A stretch of 41,082 nucleotides of DNA from Marivita sp. (GTDB lineage: Bacteria > Pseudomonadota > Alphaproteobacteria > Rhodobacterales > Rhodobacteraceae), in contig NZ_JAIPUT010000040.1 in the NCBI RefSeq assembly GCF_020055635.1, positions 1-41,082 on the forward strand. Direction: 5' to 3'. The notes under the pieces were generated by a model that saw only the letters and a program-made list of their open reading frames with translations, was not told the origin of the DNA and ran no database searches. Made by a program: the position numbers and the translations under genes. Below, one piece after another: positions 1 to 9,100 of this stretch. Each line of letters opens with the position of its first letter. Position 1 is the first letter of the stretch.

Positions 1-405
1 ACCGGCGCGATCGGCCTGATCTGGGCCACGCTTGTCCTCGGCGCGGGCATGATTGCCAATGTCGCCGTGGAACGGACCCATGCGCTTGCCGCCGATCCGC
101 TGGCTGCGGCGTCCCTCTGGCAGACGCTGCACGCGGTAGAACTGGGCCTTGGCGGCGGCAACGAGATTGCAGGCGGCGCATGGCTCTTGGCCGTCAGCCT
201 CGCCGCGCGCGCGAGCGGTATTCTCGGTCGCGTCACGACCGGGATCGGCGCATTTAGCGGATTCGCCGGGCTCGCGACCATCCTGCCACCGCTGGGAGAG
301 ATCGCGGGAGCGGTCTTCGGCCTCGGCGCCATCGCCTGGTTCGTCGCGGCTGGCCTCGTGCTCCTGCGCGGCGGCTCGCACGCCTCTCGCACAGGCTTGG
401 CCTGA
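1..405 (+). CDS. C-terminal part of a multi-pass membrane protein (5' end outside window)
   Basis: The reading frame is open from base 1 and ends in TGA at 403-405, so this is the last 134 codons of a gene that begins upstream. An internal ATG at 49 exists, but hydrophobic coding sequence continues in front of it (AIGLIWATLVLGAG), so it is not the start. Four hydrophobic stretches are visible: before residue 20 of the fragment, near 55-70 (AGGAWLLAVSLAA), near 80-95, and near 105-127 (AVFGLGAIAWFVAAGLVLL), ending in a short basic tail. This looks like an integral inner-membrane protein, possibly of the DUF4386 type, but I do not recognise it firmly. It converges on the small minus-strand operon at 443-707, with a stem-loop between them. 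Confidence 0.7.
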   Translation, partial: TGAIGLIWATLVLGAGMIANVAVERTHALAADPLAAASLWQTLHAVELGLGGGNEIAGGAWLLAVSLAARASGILGRVTTGIGAFSGFAGLATILPPLGEIAGAVFGLGAIAWFVAAGLVLLRGGSHASRTGLA

Positions 406-406
406 A

Positions 407-432
407 GGCTGCCGAAAAAAACTTCGGCAGCC
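407..432. terminator. 10-bp stem-loop between convergent genes
   Basis: GGCTGCCGAA at 407-416 and TTCGGCAGCC at 423-432 form a perfect 10-bp stem with a six-base A-rich loop. It begins two bases after the stop codon of the plus-strand gene and ends ten bases short of the stop of the minus-strand 28-residue gene. There is no T tract after the stem in either direction (the T run of the minus strand lies in the loop), so it may work as an RNA end-protecting hairpin or a weak bidirectional terminator. Confidence 0.55.
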
Positions 433-442
433 ACCGCGATCC

Positions 443-529
443 TCAGAAAATCAGCGCCAACAATCCGATGACCACCAAAAGGCCGATCAGGAAGATGATG
501 CCGACGGCGCTGCCGAGAAACTTGAGCAT
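443..529 (-). CDS. 28-residue hydrophobic membrane peptide, stress operon member
   Basis: ATG at 529-527, stop TGA at 445-443. The peptide starts MLKFLGSAVG and continues as one long run of Ile, Leu, Val and Gly with no charged residue after Lys3, enough for one transmembrane helix. The Shine-Dalgarno AAGGAA lies about 8 bases upstream, inside the end of the CsbD gene. Only one base separates the CsbD stop codon from this ATG, so the two are almost certainly translated from one mRNA. Codon use (GGC, ATC, CTG, GTC) is like the neighbours, which supports a real gene. Its function is unknown; tiny single-helix proteins often modulate membrane complexes or membrane stress responses, but that is inference only. 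It is below the usual length limit of gene callers. Confidence 0.65.
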   Translation of the reverse strand: MLKFLGSAVGIIFLIGLLVVIGLLALIF

Positions 530-530
530 C

Positions 531-707
531 TCATTCGTTCCTTTTCAGAGCGTCCCTTGCCTTGCCCACGCCCTTTTGCGCCTTGCCCTCGGCCTGGTCG
601 GCCTGGCCGCTGCGCTCGGTGTCCTTGTCGCCGGTGATCTTGCCCAGGGTCTCCTTGACCGATCCCTTGATGTCCTTGGCCTTGCCCTTGTTTTCGTCTT
701 CGCTCAT
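531..707 (-). CDS. CsbD family stress-response protein
   Basis: A 58-residue, highly charged protein starting MSEDENKGKAKDIKGSVKET and containing the CsbD-family pattern of a KGK...KG..KE..GK start, a D..E..G..DQ..GK..K core and a lysine-rich end. It has no signal peptide or membrane segment and should be a cytosolic, largely helical protein. The start ATG at 707-705 is preceded by a good Shine-Dalgarno AAAGGAAA. The larger reading frames over this stretch in other phases lack such signals. CsbD proteins were named from a sigma-B-controlled gene of Bacillus, and homologues in alphaproteobacteria are often general-stress genes; their biochemical role is not known. The upstream sequence carries an EcfG-type promoter, and a 28-residue membrane peptide follows directly, so the pair looks like a two-gene stress operon. 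Confidence 0.88.
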   Translation of the reverse strand: MSEDENKGKAKDIKGSVKETLGKITGDKDTERSGQADQAEGKAQKGVGKARDALKRNE

Positions 708-738
708 CGGAGTTTCCTTTCGTTGCAGTCACGCACCC

Positions 739-763
739 AACGCCGCCGGCCTTGGTCCGTTCC
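739..763 (-). promoter_or_regulatory. EcfG-type general stress promoter for csbD
   Basis: On the minus strand GGAAC (763-759) is followed after exactly 16 bases by CGTT (742-739). This is a perfect match to the GGAAC-N16/17-CGTT consensus of the alphaproteobacterial general stress sigma factor EcfG. The predicted start of transcription near 732 gives a leader of about 25 bases before the CsbD ATG at 707, with the Shine-Dalgarno inside it. Position, orientation and the class of gene downstream all agree. Confidence 0.65.
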
Positions 764-884
764 GGTGACATGACTGCAGAGGCGAAAACAAAGGTGGCGA
801 TCCTGCCAAATCCGGCTGGACTCCGTCACACCACTACCGTGAAGGCGGTTTCGCCCAAGACCACAAAGCCGACGATACAGACAA

Positions 885-2336
885 CTAGCCCCGGTTCTTT
901 CCCAGGTGCTTTTTCAACGCGCCGGCGTTCCGTTCACGGCGACCCTTGTACGGGTTCTTGTCCCCCTGCCCGCGCAGCGTCAATCGGATCGGAGTGCCCG
1001 GCATGTCAAAATCTTCGCGCAACCCGTTGACCAGGTAGCGCTTGTAGCTTTCGGGCATCTTGTCGGGATGCGAGCACATGACGACAAAGCCCGGCGGACG
1101 GGTTTTCGCCTGGGTCATGTAGCGCAGCTTGATCCGCTTGCCCTGCGGCGCGGGGGGCGGGTGCTGTTCGACCATGCCCCCGAGCCAGCGATTGAGTTGG
1201 GCCGTGGTGACACGGCGGTTCCAGACATCATGCGCCTTGACGATGGCGGCCTGCAAGCGGTCCAGCCCGCGTCCGGTCTTGGCGGATACGGTTACAAGCG
1301 GCGCACCGCGCAGCTGCGGCAGGAGGCGTTCAAACTCGTCTTTCAGCTCGCGAAGCTTTTCCTGCTTTTCGTTCTCCGCGTCCCATTTGTTGACGGCGAT
1401 GACCACCGCGCGTCCCTCGCGTTCGGCCAGATCGGCGATGCGCAGATCCTGGCTTTCGAACGGGATCGCGGCGTCCAGCAGGACCACCACCACTTCGGCG
1501 AATTTCACCGCGCGCAGACCATCGGAGACCGACAGCTTTTCCAGCTTTTCCTGCACCTTGGCCTTCTTGCGCATGCCCGCCGTGTCGAAGATGCGCATAT
1601 GGGTGCCGTCCCATTCGGTCTGGACGGAAATGGCGTCGCGGGTGATTCCCGCCTCGGGTCCGGTCAGAAGTCGGTCTTCGCCGAGGATCTTGTTGATCAG
1701 CGTGGACTTGCCCGCGTTCGGGCGGCCCACCACGGCGATCTGAAGCGGTTTCGACTTGGTGATGGCGCGGGGCGCGTCGGGATCGTCTTCGCCAACATCC
1801 ACCTCGACTTCGGGGGCATCGGCCTCTGCGCGTTCCTCGAACCCGTCGGCCAGCGGTTGCAGCATCGCGTAGAGGTCCGGCATGCCTTCGCCATGTTCGG
1901 CAGAGATGCGCAGCGGTTCGCCAAGCCCCAGCGCATAGGCTTCCAGCACGCCCGCTTCGGCGGCGTTGCCTTCGGCCTTGTTGGCGCCAAGGATGACATG
2001 GGCGGCGCGTTTGCGCAAAATCTCGGCCAGCACTTCGTCGGCGGGGGTCACACCCACACGCGCGTCGATCAGGAACAGGCAGATATCGGCCATGTCCACA
2101 GCGCGTTCTGTCAGTTTGCGCATCCGGCCCGGCAGGCTTTCGTCGGTCGCCTCTTCCAGACCGGCGGTGTCGATCACCGTGAAGCGCAGATCGCCCAACC
2201 GGGCCGCGCCTTCGCGCAGGTCACGGGTGACGCCGGGTTGGTCATCGACCAGGGCCAGCCGTTTGCCGACCAGTCGGTTGAACAGGGTCGATTTGCCGAC
2301 ATTTGGACGGCCGACGATGGCGAGGGTGAAAGACAT
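885..2336 (-). CDS. der: Ribosome biogenesis GTPase Der (EngA)
   Basis: A 483-residue tandem GTPase needed for maturation of the 50S ribosomal subunit. The first G domain has GRPNVGKS at 9-16 and DTAG at 56-59; the second has GRPNAGKS at 204-211, DTAG at 251-254 and NKWD at 316-319. The stretch after the second DTAG ([16 protein letters not shown]) is characteristic of Der. The first domain shows NKAE (119-122) where the classic G4 is NKxD. An acidic linker around 165-190 separates the domains, and the C-terminal KH-like domain ends in a basic tail. It is the last gene of the yfgM-bamB-der series, 79 bases after bamB. The same order is common in proteobacteria. Confidence 0.97.
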   Translation of the reverse strand: MSFTLAIVGRPNVGKSTLFNRLVGKRLALVDDQPGVTRDLREGAARLGDLRFTVIDTAGLEEATDESLPGRMRKLTERAVDMADICLFLIDARVGVTPADEVLAEILRKRAAHVILGANKAEGNAAEAGVLEAYALGLGEPLRISAEHGEGMPDLYAMLQPLADGFEERAEADAPEVEVDVGEDDPDAPRAITKSKPLQIAVVGRPNAGKSTLINKILGEDRLLTGPEAGITRDAISVQTEWDGTHMRIFDTAGMRKKAKVQEKLEKLSVSDGLRAVKFAEVVVVLLDAAIPFESQDLRIADLAEREGRAVVIAVNKWDAENEKQEKLRELKDEFERLLPQLRGAPLVTVSAKTGRGLDRLQAAIVKAHDVWNRRVTTAQLNRWLGGMVEQHPPPAPQGKRIKLRYMTQAKTRPPGFVVMCSHPDKMPESYKRYLVNGLREDFDMPGTPIRLTLRGQGDKNPYKGRRERNAGALKKHLGKNRG

Positions 2337-2415
2337 GGGCGCGCAAGGCTCCGAATTGGGCTTCGGTTGAATTCAAGCCGCTCGCCTAGCCTATTTCCCG
2401 CGCCTGCGAAAGGGG

Positions 2416-3744
2416 TCAGCGATAGGCGTGCAGCACACCGTTGGTGGACACGACGTAAAGCGTGCCATTCGCCACCACGGGCCGGGTTGTCGCCCCGCCG
2501 CGAATCTCGGTCTGGCCGATCAGGTCGCCCGTGGTCGGGTCGAAGGACCGCAGGAACCCGTCCGAAGAGGCCACGATCAGACGCCCGCCCGCCAGGATGG
2601 GGCCATGGTTGACATAGGCCGAGTCGCGGCGCCGCTGCGGCCGGCGCACCGGCTCATAGCCCGGCAGGTCGACGGCCCAGATCCGCGTGCCGTCCTCGGC
2701 GTTCAGGCGGATCAGTTCGTTCAGGTCAGACACCAGGTAGACCGAGTTGCCCGCGGGCCAGACCGGATCGAGCGCGCCGTGTTGCGCGGTCCAGAGCCGT
2801 TCGCCGGAATTGATGTTGAGCGCCACGACACGGCCCGAATGGTTGCCCGCGTAGACGGTGTTGCCGTCGATGACCGGATAGCCGGTGATATCGTCCACCA
2901 GCGCAATGGCAAAGCCGCGACGGGTGCCGACGATATCGGCGCTCCACACCCGCAAACCGCCCTGGCGGAACGCGCCCTGCACCGCCCCGCTGCCGAACGA
3001 GAACACGACATGGGTGTCGTTGACCGCTGGCGGTGCAGCCCCGGCGACATTGGCGGTATCGCCCAGGCCGTCGGATTGCCAGCGCACGCGGCCATCCTCG
3101 GCCTCGATCGCCCAGGCGGTGCTGTCCCCCGCCACGACATAGACCAGATCGCCGAACACGGTCGGCGCGCCGGTCGCCGTGTCTTGCAGGCGCTGGGTCC
3201 AGATTTCCTGCCCCGTGGCGGCATCGACCGCCGACAGCGTGCCGAAACCGGAGGTCACGTACAGGCGGCCGTCGTCATGAGCCAATCCCCCGGCCAGCGC
3301 CTGGGACGCGTCATCGCGCAGCGGCACCAGGCTGTAGGACCAGAGCGCCTCGCCGCTTGTGGACGTGGCGCTGACGCGGCCGGCGCTGTCGATGGTAAAG
3401 ACACGGCCATCCGCCACCACCGGGTCGGTGATGATCCGCGCGCGACGCTTGTCGCCCTGCCCGATCGACGTCGACCAGATCGGCGTCAGGTTGGCTGACA
3501 GGGCGGCATTGGACGTCCGCGCCGACGGGCTCACATGGCTTTGCGGCCAGGCAGCATTGGCAGAGCTTGCGGGCAGATCGGCAGGCGCCGAAATATTGCC
3601 CAGGGCTTCGGCTTCACCGGGTTGGGTTTGCTCAAGCACCTCGCGGACGCCAAGACGGTCGCCCGGCAGGATCACTTCGCGCTCTGCACAGCCGGCCAGG
3701 ACGCCTGTTGCCACGATGCTTGCCACCAGAAATTTTGCTTGCAC
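2416..3744 (-). CDS. bamB: Outer membrane assembly lipoprotein BamB-like (PQQ beta-propeller)
   Basis: A 442-residue protein with a lipoprotein signal: the N-terminus MQAKFLVASIVATGVLAGC carries an LAGC lipobox with Cys19 as the lipidation site. The rest consists of repeated propeller blades with the pattern VDA-TGQ-IWT (for example SAVDAATGQEIWTQRL and ALNINSGERLWTAQH), typical of PQQ-like eight-bladed propellers. BamB is a lipoprotein of the beta-barrel assembly machine that binds BamA POTRA domains. The location between a YfgM-like gene and der, as in E. coli and many others, makes BamB the best assignment rather than a PQQ-dependent dehydrogenase. The protein is somewhat longer than the E. 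coli protein (about 390), with extra sequence between the lipid anchor and the first blade. Confidence 0.87.
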   Translation of the reverse strand: MQAKFLVASIVATGVLAGCAEREVILPGDRLGVREVLEQTQPGEAEALGNISAPADLPASSANAAWPQSHVSPSARTSNAALSANLTPIWSTSIGQGDKRRARIITDPVVADGRVFTIDSAGRVSATSTSGEALWSYSLVPLRDDASQALAGGLAHDDGRLYVTSGFGTLSAVDAATGQEIWTQRLQDTATGAPTVFGDLVYVVAGDSTAWAIEAEDGRVRWQSDGLGDTANVAGAAPPAVNDTHVVFSFGSGAVQGAFRQGGLRVWSADIVGTRRGFAIALVDDITGYPVIDGNTVYAGNHSGRVVALNINSGERLWTAQHGALDPVWPAGNSVYLVSDLNELIRLNAEDGTRIWAVDLPGYEPVRRPQRRRDSAYVNHGPILAGGRLIVASSDGFLRSFDPTTGDLIGQTEIRGGATTRPVVANGTLYVVSTNGVLHAYR

Positions 3745-3793
3745 TGCCCTGCCCTCGTCTTTTTGTCGTGTCGGAGCGCGATGGCCCTTTCGA

Positions 3794-4450
3794 TCAGGAC
3801 GCCTCTATCTCGCCTCCCAGCGCCACAATCAACTGAGACGCGCGTCGGCGCAAGCCTGCAGTCAGTTCCGCATCGCCCAAAATGGCATTCAGGCGCGACA
3901 GTGCCGCATCGGTGTCGCCGGTCTCGATGTCGAGCAGCGCCAGTTGTTCCTCGGCCAGAAGCCGCAGAGGCGCGCCGGGGGTCGCCATCGCCTCGAAGGC
4001 GACGCGGCGTTCCTCGACGCTCAGCGGCGTTTCGGGACGGGTCAATGCCTTGAAGCTGGCGATCTGTCGGTAGATCTCGGGCAGGTCGCCGTTCGTCGCA
4101 GTCTGGCTGAGCCGTTCCGAGGCCGCTTCGCCCTCGCCCGCCACGCCCTGTTCGGCCGCGATCAGCATGTCGAGAACCGCGTTGGCTTCGTCCGTGGGTG
4201 CCGCGATGTCGTCAAGCGCCGCGACACGGTCAGAGGCGTCGTCATTTTCAAGCGCTGCGATGATCGCGTCCCCGAAGGCCTGCGCGCGGGCGGCTTCGAC
4301 AGAGCGCGTGTATTCGCGGTAGGCGGTCCCGCCCACCAGCAGCAGGACAAGCACAACGGCGATCCAGCCATAGCGGCGCATCAGCCGGAAAAGCCGGTCG
4401 CGACGTACCTCTTCGGTGACTTCGTCGATAAAGCTGTCTGTCTCGCTCAC
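3794..4450 (-). CDS. YfgM-like membrane-anchored TPR protein
   Basis: A 218-residue protein with a short cytoplasmic start (MSETDSFIDEVTEEVRRDRL), one transmembrane helix at about 29-44 (WIAVVLVLLLVGGTAY), and an Ala- and Glu-rich helical region outside. This is the layout of YfgM, the SecYEG-associated protein that links translocation with periplasmic chaperones, and of the related tetratricopeptide proteins encoded upstream of bamB. Helical repeats such as LLAEEQLALLDIETGDTDAA fit TPR-like units. It is the first gene of the yfgM-bamB-der operon, 49 bases before bamB, with a sigma-70-type promoter about 60 bases upstream. The sequence is diverged from E. coli YfgM, so the assignment rests on architecture and position. 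Confidence 0.75.
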   Translation of the reverse strand: MSETDSFIDEVTEEVRRDRLFRLMRRYGWIAVVLVLLLVGGTAYREYTRSVEAARAQAFGDAIIAALENDDASDRVAALDDIAAPTDEANAVLDMLIAAEQGVAGEGEAASERLSQTATNGDLPEIYRQIASFKALTRPETPLSVEERRVAFEAMATPGAPLRLLAEEQLALLDIETGDTDAALSRLNAILGDAELTAGLRRRASQLIVALGGEIEAS

Positions 4451-4507
4451 CCGTGGGGCTCCCTCATGTCGCGTGCCTGTCCAGTGGACCGCGCGTGAAT
4501 TTCGCCC

Positions 4508-4536
4508 CTCATAACGCGCCGACGCGCGGGTGCCAA
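4508..4536 (-). promoter_or_regulatory. Sigma-70-type promoter for the yfgM-bamB-der operon
   Basis: On the minus strand TTGGCA (4536-4531, five of six consensus bases) is followed after 17 bases by TATGAG (4513-4508, four of six). Transcription would start near 4501, about 50 bases before the first codon of the YfgM-like gene. It is the best match in the stretch 4451-4637. Confidence 0.5.
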
Positions 4537-4637
4537 GCGGGGCTTTTCACGGTCTTCGGCCCTGCCAGTGTGCCTCAAGAGTGTCTGTCAGGTACAATTC
4601 TTGTGCACCGCGGGTCGCAAAAGCCCCTTCATCGACA

Positions 4638-4655
4638 CTGAACCGATCGGTTCAG
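4638..4655. promoter_or_regulatory. Operator 1, perfect 18-bp palindrome
   Basis: CTGAACCGATCGGTTCAG is a perfect inverted repeat. It ends one base before the -35 element of the efflux promoter. The size, the continuous symmetry and the link to an RND pump fit a TetR/AcrR-family repressor site. No such regulator gene is present nearby in the window, so the repressor would be encoded elsewhere. Confidence 0.65.
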
Positions 4656-4656
4656 C

Positions 4657-4685
4657 TTGAAAAAATGCGGCGACATCTTTATTCT
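4657..4685 (+). promoter_or_regulatory. Sigma-70-type promoter for the RND efflux operon
   Basis: TTGAAA (4657-4662, five of six) and TATTCT (4680-4685, four of six) are separated by exactly 17 bases. Operator 1 abuts the -35 and operator 2 overlaps the last two bases of the -10, so the two palindromes bracket the promoter. Transcription would start near 4692, inside operator 2, giving a leader of about 108 bases before the preferred start codon at 4800. Confidence 0.6.
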
Positions 4686-4701
4686 GAACCGATTAGTTCA
4701 C
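4684..4701. promoter_or_regulatory. Operator 2, imperfect copy of operator 1
   Basis: CTGAACCGATTAGTTCAC matches operator 1 at 15 of 18 positions; the differences are at the centre-right and the last base. The centres of the two sites are 46 bp apart, a little over four helical turns, so two repressor dimers could sit on about the same face of the DNA on either side of the promoter. Confidence 0.6.
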
Positions 4702-4799
4702 CGTAGTTCTTTTGTTGATTGACAAGATGGATTACGGACGCCTTATCCGGATCGACACTGTCATCCCAAGGTAGAAATTACAGGCACAAGGTGCGTCTG

Positions 4800-6101
4800 A
4801 TGCGTATAGTTCCCCTGATTACCGCAGTATTGGTGGCGGCAATTCTTTTCGGACTGGTGATCGAGCGGGATCGTCTTTTCGCGCTGATCGACGAGCTGAG
4901 CCCGCGTGAGCCTGCTGAAGAGGTGGTCGAGACCGTCGACGCGGAGGCACCCGCCGCCGAAGAACTTCCCCAGACGGTCGAGGACGGGGTGGTCCGGGTC
5001 CTGGCTAAGCGGTCGGTTGCCGAAGAGGTCGGTACCCAGGTGCGGCTGCGCGGCGAAACCGAGGCGGCGCGCCAGGTGTCGGTGGTGGCGGAAGTCAGCG
5101 GCAAGATCGCGTCGCCGCCCCTGCGCAAGGGGGCCTTCGTGCAGGAGGGCCAGTTGCTGTGTTCGGTCGATCCCGGCACCCGTCAGTCCAACCTTGCCGA
5201 AGCGCAGGCCCGACTGGCCGAGGCGCGGGCCCGCAGACCCGAGGTCGAATCCCGCATTCCCGAGGCACAGGCCCGGCTGGCCGAGGCCAAGGCGCGGCTG
5301 GAAGAAGCGCGCATCAATGCAACCGCCGCCGAACGGCTGAGCGAGGGCGGCTTCGCCAGCCAGACCCGCGTCGCCAATACCGAAGCCGCCGTACAAAGCG
5401 CCCAGGCCGCAATCACCACAGCCGAAGCCGGCGTGAAGGCCGCCGAAGCCGGGATGGACAGTCTTCAGGCCAACATAGAAAGCGCCGAAGCCGCGGTGAA
5501 CCGCGCGCAGACCGAAATTGACCGGCTCGAGATCAGCGCGCCGTTTTCCGGCGTTCTGGAAACCGACACGGCCGAGCTGGGCAGCCTGCTGCAACCCGGC
5601 GGGCTGTGCGCGACGGTGATCCAGCTTGATCCGATCAAGGTGGTCGGCTTTGTTCCGGAAAACGATGTCAACCGCGTCGAGGTCGGCGCGATGGCCGGGG
5701 CACGGCTCAACGAGGGCCCGGATGTGCAGGCGCGTGTGACCTTCCTGTCAAGATCGGCCGATCCGACGACACGGACCTTTCGGGTCGAACTGACGGTGCC
5801 GAACCCCGATTTTGCCATCCGCGACGGCCAGACCGCCGAAATCCTCATACAGTCGCAAGGCGTGATGGCGCATCTTCTGGCGGCGTCTTCCCTGACGCTG
5901 AACGACGAAGGCACGCTGGGTGTGCGGACCATCGACGATCAGTCGCAGGCCGTCTTCATGCCGGTCTCGGTCCTGCGCGACACCGCGGAGGGCGTCTTGG
6001 TGACCGGCCTGCCCGACCAGGTGGACGTCATTACCGTTGGACAGGAATTCGTCACCGATGGCGTGACCGTCGCGCCCAGCTTTGAAGAGGTCATCCAATG
6101 A
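4800..6101 (+). CDS. RND efflux periplasmic adaptor (membrane fusion protein)
   Basis: A protein of 433 residues from the ATG at 4800, which has a Shine-Dalgarno AAGGTG six bases upstream. The frame is open back to a TTG at 4719 and a GTG at 4791, but the TTG lacks a ribosome binding site. The N-terminus MRIVPLITAVLVAAILFGL is a membrane anchor or signal. Then come an acidic linker, a biotinyl-lipoyl half (VVAEVSGKIASPPLRKGAFVQ), a long alpha-helical hairpin rich in AEAQARLAEA-type heptads (about residues 140-240), the second lipoyl half (ISAPFSGVLE), a beta barrel and a membrane-proximal domain. It joins an outer-membrane channel to the RND permease that follows with a four-base ATGA overlap. 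The proposed two-operator promoter lies upstream. Confidence 0.9.
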   Translation: MRIVPLITAVLVAAILFGLVIERDRLFALIDELSPREPAEEVVETVDAEAPAAEELPQTVEDGVVRVLAKRSVAEEVGTQVRLRGETEAARQVSVVAEVSGKIASPPLRKGAFVQEGQLLCSVDPGTRQSNLAEAQARLAEARARRPEVESRIPEAQARLAEAKARLEEARINATAAERLSEGGFASQTRVANTEAAVQSAQAAITTAEAGVKAAEAGMDSLQANIESAEAAVNRAQTEIDRLEISAPFSGVLETDTAELGSLLQPGGLCATVIQLDPIKVVGFVPENDVNRVEVGAMAGARLNEGPDVQARVTFLSRSADPTTRTFRVELTVPNPDFAIRDGQTAEILIQSQGVMAHLLAASSLTLNDEGTLGVRTIDDQSQAVFMPVSVLRDTAEGVLVTGLPDQVDVITVGQEFVTDGVTVAPSFEEVIQ

Positions 6102-9100
6102 CCGGGATCGTCGACTGGGCCGCCGAGCGCGCCCGCATGGTGCTGGCCTTCATCGCCTTGTCGCTGGCCATCGGCACCTTTGCCTATACCGGTCTGCCGA
6201 AAGAGGGTGAGCCGGATATCGAGATCCCTGCCCTTTTCGTGTCGACCGTGTTTCCGGGCATTTCGGCTGCCGACAGCGAAACGCTTCTGGTCAAGCCGAT
6301 GGAGACCGAGCTGGCCGATCTGGACGGGCTGAAGACCATGTCCGGCACCGCCGCCGAAGGCTATGCCGGTGTGGCGCTCGAGTTCGAGTTCGGCTGGGAC
6401 AAGTCGCAGGTCATGGCCGATGTGCGCGACGCGATGAACAAGGCGCAGTCGAAGTTTCCGACCGGCGCCGAGCAATACTCGATCAACGAGATCAACTTTT
6501 CCGAATTTCCCATCGTCATCGTGAACCTCACCGGCCCGGTGCCCGAACGCACCATGGCCCGCGTCGCCAAGGATTTGCAGGACCGTCTGGAAACGCTGGA
6601 TTCCGTGCTGGAAGCCGGGATCGCCGGCAACCGGGACGAGATGCTCGAGGTGGTGATCGACCCGTTGAAGCTGGAAAGCTACAACGTGACGGCCAGCGAA
6701 TTGATCAGCGTCGTGCAGAACAACAACCAGCTGATCGCGGCCGGTGAGCTGCGTAGCGATCAGGGCAGTTTCGCGGTCAAGATCCCGTCCAGCTTTGACG
6801 ATCAGCGCGATGTCTACGACCTGCCGGTCAAGGTGAATGGCGACCGCGTGGTCACTTTGGGCGATCTGGCGACGATCAACCTGACCTTCGAGGACCGCCA
6901 GGGCACCGCACGGTTCAACGGGGAAAAGACGCTGGCCTTGCAGGTGGTCAAGCGCAAGGGCTTCAACCTGATCGACACCGCCGATGCGGTCAAGGCCGAG
7001 GTGGCCGCGGCCGAGGCGCTCTGGCCGCCCGAGTTGCAGGCGGCTGTCACGGTGGGCACGTCGAACGACCAGTCCCGCATCGTGGACAGCATGGTCCGGC
7101 AGCTGGAAGGATCGGTCCTGACAGCCATCGCGCTTGTGATGATCGTGGTTCTGGCGGCGCTCGGCCTGCGCGCGGCTCTGCTGGTTGGGTTTGCCATCCC
7201 GACCTCGTTCCTGCTGTGCTTCGTGTTCCTGTCGATCATGGGGGTCAGCATCTCCAACATCGTGATGTTCGGTCTGATCCTTGCCGTGGGGATGCTGGTC
7301 GACGGCGCCATCGTGGTGGTCGAATATGCCGACAAGCGCATCAAGGAGGGCACCGGCCCGATGCACGCCTATGTCGAGGCGGCCAAGCGGATGTTCTGGC
7401 CAGTGGTGAGTTCGACAGCGACAACGCTCTGCGCCTTCCTGCCGATGCTGTTCTGGCCGGGGGTTCCGGGTGAATTCATGGGGATGCTCCCCGTGACGCT
7501 GATCTTCGTGTTGTCGGCCTCGCTTGTGGTCGCGCTGGTCTATCTGCCGGTGATGGGCGGTGTCACGGGGCGGTTTTCCCGGATGCTCGACCGGGCCTCG
7601 CAGGGATTGCGGGCGCGGACCTCCTGGCTGGTACGCGCCGCCCTTGTGCCGCTCGTGTTGGGCCTGCTGCTGATCGGCGCGCTGCTGCTGCTTGATCCGG
7701 GGTTCCTGTTCCCGCCGATCGCGGACGGGGCCGCGGCGCATGTGCCGGGGATCGTGCTGTTCCTGATCGGGTCGATCCTCGCGTCCATCGTGCTGGACGC
7801 GGCGTCGATCAGCTGGAAGCGTACCCGCGTCGAGGGCCATCGCCGCCGCACCCTGTTCGGCATGTTCATCAAGCTGATCGCCGGCAACCCGATCATGCCG
7901 ATTGTCGCGGCGGCGGGTGTGCTGGCCTTCGTGTTCAGCGTGTTCACCTATTTCGGCGAGAACAACAACGGCGTCGAGTTCTTTGTCGAATCCGAACCCG
8001 AGCAGGCGATTGTCTATGTCAGGGCGCGCGGCAACCTCAGCCTCGAGGAGAAAGACGCGCTGGTCACGCGGGCCGAAAGGATCGTGCTGGCCCATCCCGG
8101 CGTCAAGAACGCGTTTTCCTTTGCCGGAGATGGCGGGCTCAACACCGATGCCAGCGGCGCGGCAGTGCCCAAGGACACGATCGGTCAGGTGCAGCTTGAA
8201 ACGATCCCTTGGGAAGACCGCGCCGACCGTCCCGATCTGGACGGCGATCTGGTTCTCGCCGAACTGACCGAGCAGTTGCAGACCATCCCCGGCGTCGAGA
8301 TCGAGATCCTGTCGCAGAACCGCGGGCCGGCCAGCGGCAAGCCGGTGCATCTGCGGCTCAAGTCCGACGACTGGGACACGCTGCTGGCCGCGACCGCAAC
8401 CGCGCGCGAGACATTCGAGGCGACGCCGGGCCTGACCCTGATCGAGGACACCCTGCCCCTGCCCGGCATCGACTGGCAGATCGACGTCGACGTCGAGAAG
8501 GCCGGGCGTTACGGTGCCAACGTGGCGGTTGTGGGCGCGATGGTGCAGCTGGTCACCCGCGGCATCCTGCTCGACACGATGCGCGTGGACAGCTCGGACG
8601 AAGAGATCGAGATCCGCGTCCGCCTGCCCGAGGAGGACCGGTTCCTGTCGACGCTCGACACGCTGCGGGTGCGGACCGCCGACGGGCTGGTGCCGCTGTC
8701 GAACTTCATCACCCGCAAGCCGGTGGCCAAGCTGGCCGAGATCAACCGCGTCGACCAGAAGAGGCATTTCGACGTCAAGGCCGATGTGCTGCCGGGGCTG
8801 TCCAAGGTGATGGTCGACGGCCCGGGCGGGCCCACGACCCTGGTGACGCTGCGGGAGCGCGCGGATGGCGAGATCACCGCACCGAACGGCACCCGCCATG
8901 CGCTGTTTGCCTCGGGCGCCGCAACCGCCGCAGAGGTGACGGCGGCGCTCGAGGACGGGGCCCGTATCGTGCCGGTGAACGCCAATGAACGGATTGCCGA
9001 ACTGACCACATGGCTTCAGACCAACCCGCTGCCCGGCGTCGATTGGGAATGGACCGGCGACCAGGAAGAGCAGGCCGAAAGCCAGGCGTTCCTGGGCAAG

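Noticed and set aside
4631-4760. Ten-base repeat ATCGACACTG at 4631 and 4751
   Set aside because: Short, with no symmetry and no consistent relation to promoter elements; probably chance.
4719-4799. TTG start at 4719 for the efflux adaptor
   Set aside because: It has no ribosome site, and ATG 4800 has AAGGTG at the right distance directly before the membrane anchor. The TTGACA there (4719-4724) also resembles a -35 with a poor -10 18 bases on, but TTGAAA-N17-TATTCT at 4657 is the better promoter.
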